Shown: piece by piece, positions 61,844 to 63,540 of the stretch
How positions within the stretch are numbered: position 1 is the first letter of the stretch
Layout: every line of letters starts with the position of its first letter
From: Paraburkholderia ferrariae NBRC 106233
GTDB taxonomy: Bacteria > Pseudomonadota > Gammaproteobacteria > Burkholderiales > Burkholderiaceae
DNA length: 63,540 nucleotides
NCBI RefSeq assembly: GCF_000685035.1
Contig: NZ_BAYB01000044.1
Span: 1-63,540, forward strand
Direction: 5' to 3'
Translations under genes and position numbers: made by a program
Notes under the pieces: generated by a model
What the model was told of the DNA's origin: nothing
Seen by the model: only the letters and a program-made list of their open reading frames with translations
The model's database searches: none

Positions 61844-62302
61844 CTAACGGTACTCGTCAACCTCCACCGTACCGCCCATCGCTTCCATCATCGCCCGAAT
61901 GTCGTCAGGTACATCGGGTACGCGGTCGCCCGACTCGTTCATCCAGTAACACCAAAGCGCCAGCTTGGCTCCCTGCGCATCGAGCAACTCGTGCAAATCG
62001 GCGCGCGGCAAACCAAGGCGAGCTATCAAGTAGTTCAAGTGAGGGCCAAGACGGCTACTTTGCACCGCTGCCTTGCTCTCGACGGCCCAAAGACCGAGTT
62101 TACCGGGCTGTGGGCTCAGCTTTCCAGATGGAAGCTTAAAGGGCTGTCCCTTGATAATTTCCCGATTTGGCTGGACGTTAAAGTAGGCCGACCAAAACGG
62201 CGGAGAGACGGATTCACCGGATATGATGAACGTCGCATGCGCCATCGCGTGAGGGGGGGCAACAGGTTTCTCGTCAGGGTGCATAGTTGTGAATATTGTC
62301 AT
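61844..62302 (-). CDS. DUF4279-type immunity-like protein
   Basis: A 152-residue protein. 'MAHATFIISGESVSPPFWSA' and 'GLWAVESKAAVQSSRLGPHL' with the tail 'GTVEVDEY' fit the DUF4279 pattern, a family frequent beside polymorphic toxins. It overlaps the end of the possible effector gene by 29 nt (an alternative ATG at 62284 by 11 nt), so the pair is coupled. Soluble, acidic. Confidence 0.65.
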   Translation of the reverse strand: MTIFTTMHPDEKPVAPPHAMAHATFIISGESVSPPFWSAYFNVQPNREIIKGQPFKLPSGKLSPQPGKLGLWAVESKAAVQSSRLGPHLNYLIARLGLPRADLHELLDAQGAKLALWCYWMNESGDRVPDVPDDIRAMMEAMGGTVEVDEYR

Positions 62303-63056
62303 CTAGCGTTTGACCGTTGAACTCAACGCTACCGTCATCGTGAAAAATCACGTTGTCGGCGGGGCCTGGACCGTTTGCCGGCTTGAAGACGTGGAGCATG
62401 TCGCTAAACGTGTTCTGGTCGTATCCAGGCATCTTGGCTGCGTAGCGTGGATTGTTTGTGCTCGCGGCAAGTTCTTCGGTTTCTTTGCCTGGTGCGTCAG
62501 GCTTATATTCGAACGACTGGGCATTCCTGAGGTGCCGCGGCGCGCGCGGACCGTTGTCATGGAGCACCTTTGCCACGTCCGCGCCGGTCGGCTCCTGTGC
62601 GCCCGCAGGAGCCTGTCGGGCACCTTTTTCCCGCTGTTTCCGTATTGCCTCCACACACTTGCGCATGGGGTCCCGCTCGGGCACAAAGAGCAGGTTGCCG
62701 TCCTTTACCTCGTTGTACAGGGCTTTCGCAACCTGGCGGTTGTCCATCGCTTTCATGTGAAAGCGGTTACCACTTCGGCCCAGCATGCCGCGCAGTTCGT
62801 GCGATGGATGGGACAGCAGCGTGGATTCAGCGTGTTTGAGCCACGCTGCACGCGCTTCCTGCATGCCCCGCACGATGTCATCGTGCGCTTCGCGCGGTAC
62901 GCGCGGCGGCCATGCAAGATGAAACCACCGGTCCACGTCAAACATCCAGGGGGACTCGATGTGAAGGTACTGCGACTTGCGAATGCCTGACCAGAAGAAG
63001 TGTCCGTGTTGTCCTTCACGGACGCTATGACCAGACTTGGGGGAAAGTGACAACAT
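62274..63056 (-). CDS. Possible secreted-effector-type protein of unknown family
   Basis: A 260-residue protein without a signal peptide. The middle has 'DNRQVAKALYNEVKDGNLLF' and 'VPERDPMRKCVEAIRKQREK', followed by an Ala/Pro-rich linker and a polar C-terminus ('VIFHDDGSVEFNGQTLDD'). The family was not recognised. Its immediate overlap with a DUF4279 immunity-like gene suggests a toxin/effector role (inference). It may lack its original 5' part: upstream are a terminator and IS debris. Confidence 0.5.
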   Translation of the reverse strand: MLSLSPKSGHSVREGQHGHFFWSGIRKSQYLHIESPWMFDVDRWFHLAWPPRVPREAHDDIVRGMQEARAAWLKHAESTLLSHPSHELRGMLGRSGNRFHMKAMDNRQVAKALYNEVKDGNLLFVPERDPMRKCVEAIRKQREKGARQAPAGAQEPTGADVAKVLHDNGPRAPRHLRNAQSFEYKPDAPGKETEELAASTNNPRYAAKMPGYDQNTFSDMLHVFKPANGPGPADNVIFHDDGSVEFNGQTLDDNIHNYAP

Positions 63057-63108
63057 CGCGCCTCGCCGTCAATTGACCAGACCCGATTGTGCAGCATGAC
63101 GCCATCTC

Positions 63109-63132
63109 GAAAAACCCCGCCGAAGCGGGGCT
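63109..63132 (-). terminator. Rho-independent terminator (reverse strand)
   Basis: Stem CCCCGC/GCGGGG (63115-63120 / 63125-63130) with a tetraloop. On the reverse strand it is followed by T5. It ends the transcript coming from the right edge of the window. Confidence 0.8.
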
Positions 63133-63192
63133 TGATAGGTCGGTTGCCCGTAGATGGTTAGCCCAATGCGGCGCACATGCTGGCGTGCCCGT

Positions 63193-63357
63193 TCAGCGGT
63201 CCGTGAAATACGGCTGTGGCTCGCCAAGCTCCTGAAGCTGGCGATACACATACTCACCAGGCAGCATCGCCACGAAAGGGATATAGCTAACAGACGGTGC
63301 GTAAATCCGACTTTGATGCTGCATAAGATTCGCGCATTTCGAACTAACTCGAAACAT
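63193..63357 (-). pseudogene. Truncated ORF upstream of the terminator, 54 residues
   Basis: The frame ends 'ELGEPQPYFTDR' 60 nt before the terminator and contains 'SYIPFVAMLPGEYVYRQLQE', which has clear coding character. Upstream the frame closes at once within IS481 debris, so this is probably the 3' end of an interrupted gene. Function unknown. Confidence 0.45.
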
Positions 63358-63397
63358 CCAGACGCAGGTTCATGGTGTTTCTCGGGTTCCAGGGCAT
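63344..63397 (-). mobile_element. IS481-family transposase start fragment
   Basis: Seventeen codons, 'MPWNPRNTMNLRLDVSS' then stop, match the conserved first residues of IS481-family transposases (MPW...TM.LR.EF). The rest is missing. A second fragment of the same family lies at 61560-61652 on the other strand. Confidence 0.6.
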
Positions 63398-63540
63398 GAA
63401 CGGCTCCTGGCGAATCACTCGCCCGAAGTGTTACCCATGTCTGCGGTCCATACACGGCGGCAAAGAAAGCCGCTCAAACCGCTGTGTGACGCAGTGGACC
63501 ACTCGCCGTTATGGGTAGTGGCTCCGGGGCATCTGCCACC
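63398..63540. other. Right edge of window, no gene supported
   Basis: No frame with coding character. It contains GGCGGCAAAGAAAG, matching part of the 6.3-kb inverted repeat by chance or descent. Interpretation is limited by the window end. Confidence 0.3.

Noticed and set aside
63069..63455. 128-residue reverse-strand ORF at the right edge
   Set aside because: Runs through the terminator hairpin and has no coding character; another frame in the same stretch does.

Overview
The window is high-GC DNA with gene content typical of Burkholderiaceae, most likely Paraburkholderia, Burkholderia or Caballeronia. The main reasons are a Burkholderia-type contact-dependent inhibition locus in the order bcpA-bcpI-bcpB, a LysR-llpE-RND efflux operon laid out like bpeT-llpE-bpeEF-oprC, three small DUF4148 exported proteins, and FlhDC next to a chemotaxis-rich chromosome. 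No rRNA, tRNA or CRISPR array was seen. Genus is an inference. Product names come from motifs I could read, with no database search.

Layout. (1) 1-6.5 kb: the 3' part of a giant CDI adhesin/toxin (bcpA), a 4-nt-overlapping membrane immunity gene (bcpI), its TpsB exporter (bcpB), a lipoprotein and an unknown gene. These are followed by a broken second copy of the bcpB 3' end and a perfect 35-bp inverted repeat. (2) 6.5-15.3 kb: a DUF4148 gene, then a divergent LysR regulator and a lipase-like/RND efflux operon ending in a strong terminator. (3) 15.5-19.6 kb: a methionine-type ABC transporter (metQ-metN-metI) and an SfnB-like flavin enzyme, suggesting organosulfur use. (4) 19.7-28.6 kb: flhDC (reverse strand), a 2OG oxygenase, an XRE regulator, DoxX, two MFS transporters and small proteins. 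(5) 28.9-33.2 kb: a class A penicillin-binding protein and two small envelope proteins. (6) 34-38.6 kb: a chemosensory cluster of a soluble double-PAS receptor, CheR, CheD and a three-domain CheW, without CheA, CheB or CheY. (7) 38.7-46.5 kb: a DUF2891 gene and a leucine/isovalerate (liu) operon, liuA-liuB-liuC-liuD, with a divergent TetR gene and two operator-like palindromes. (8) 46.5-60.7 kb: mixed housekeeping and accessory genes (Cdh, amidase, diiron protein, FMN reductase, CynX-type MFS with GntR, DadA, GST with TetR, Pmp3, DUF4148 pair, and an MbfA-like ferritin/VIT protein overlapping a ferredoxin). (9) 60.7-63.5 kb: a degraded accessory island with a 129-bp direct duplication, IS481-family transposase scraps, a DUF4279 immunity-like gene behind a possible effector gene, and truncated ORFs.

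Functionally, the two ends are the variable parts (interbacterial competition and mobile debris) and the middle is mostly intact chromosome. The most interesting pieces are the CDI module with a putative membrane-active toxin and membrane immunity protein, the compact CheR-CheD-CheWx3 cluster built around a cytosolic PAS receptor, the MbfA/ferredoxin overlap, and the effector/immunity-like island at the right end. Very long antisense ORFs occur throughout because of high GC3 and have been left out.
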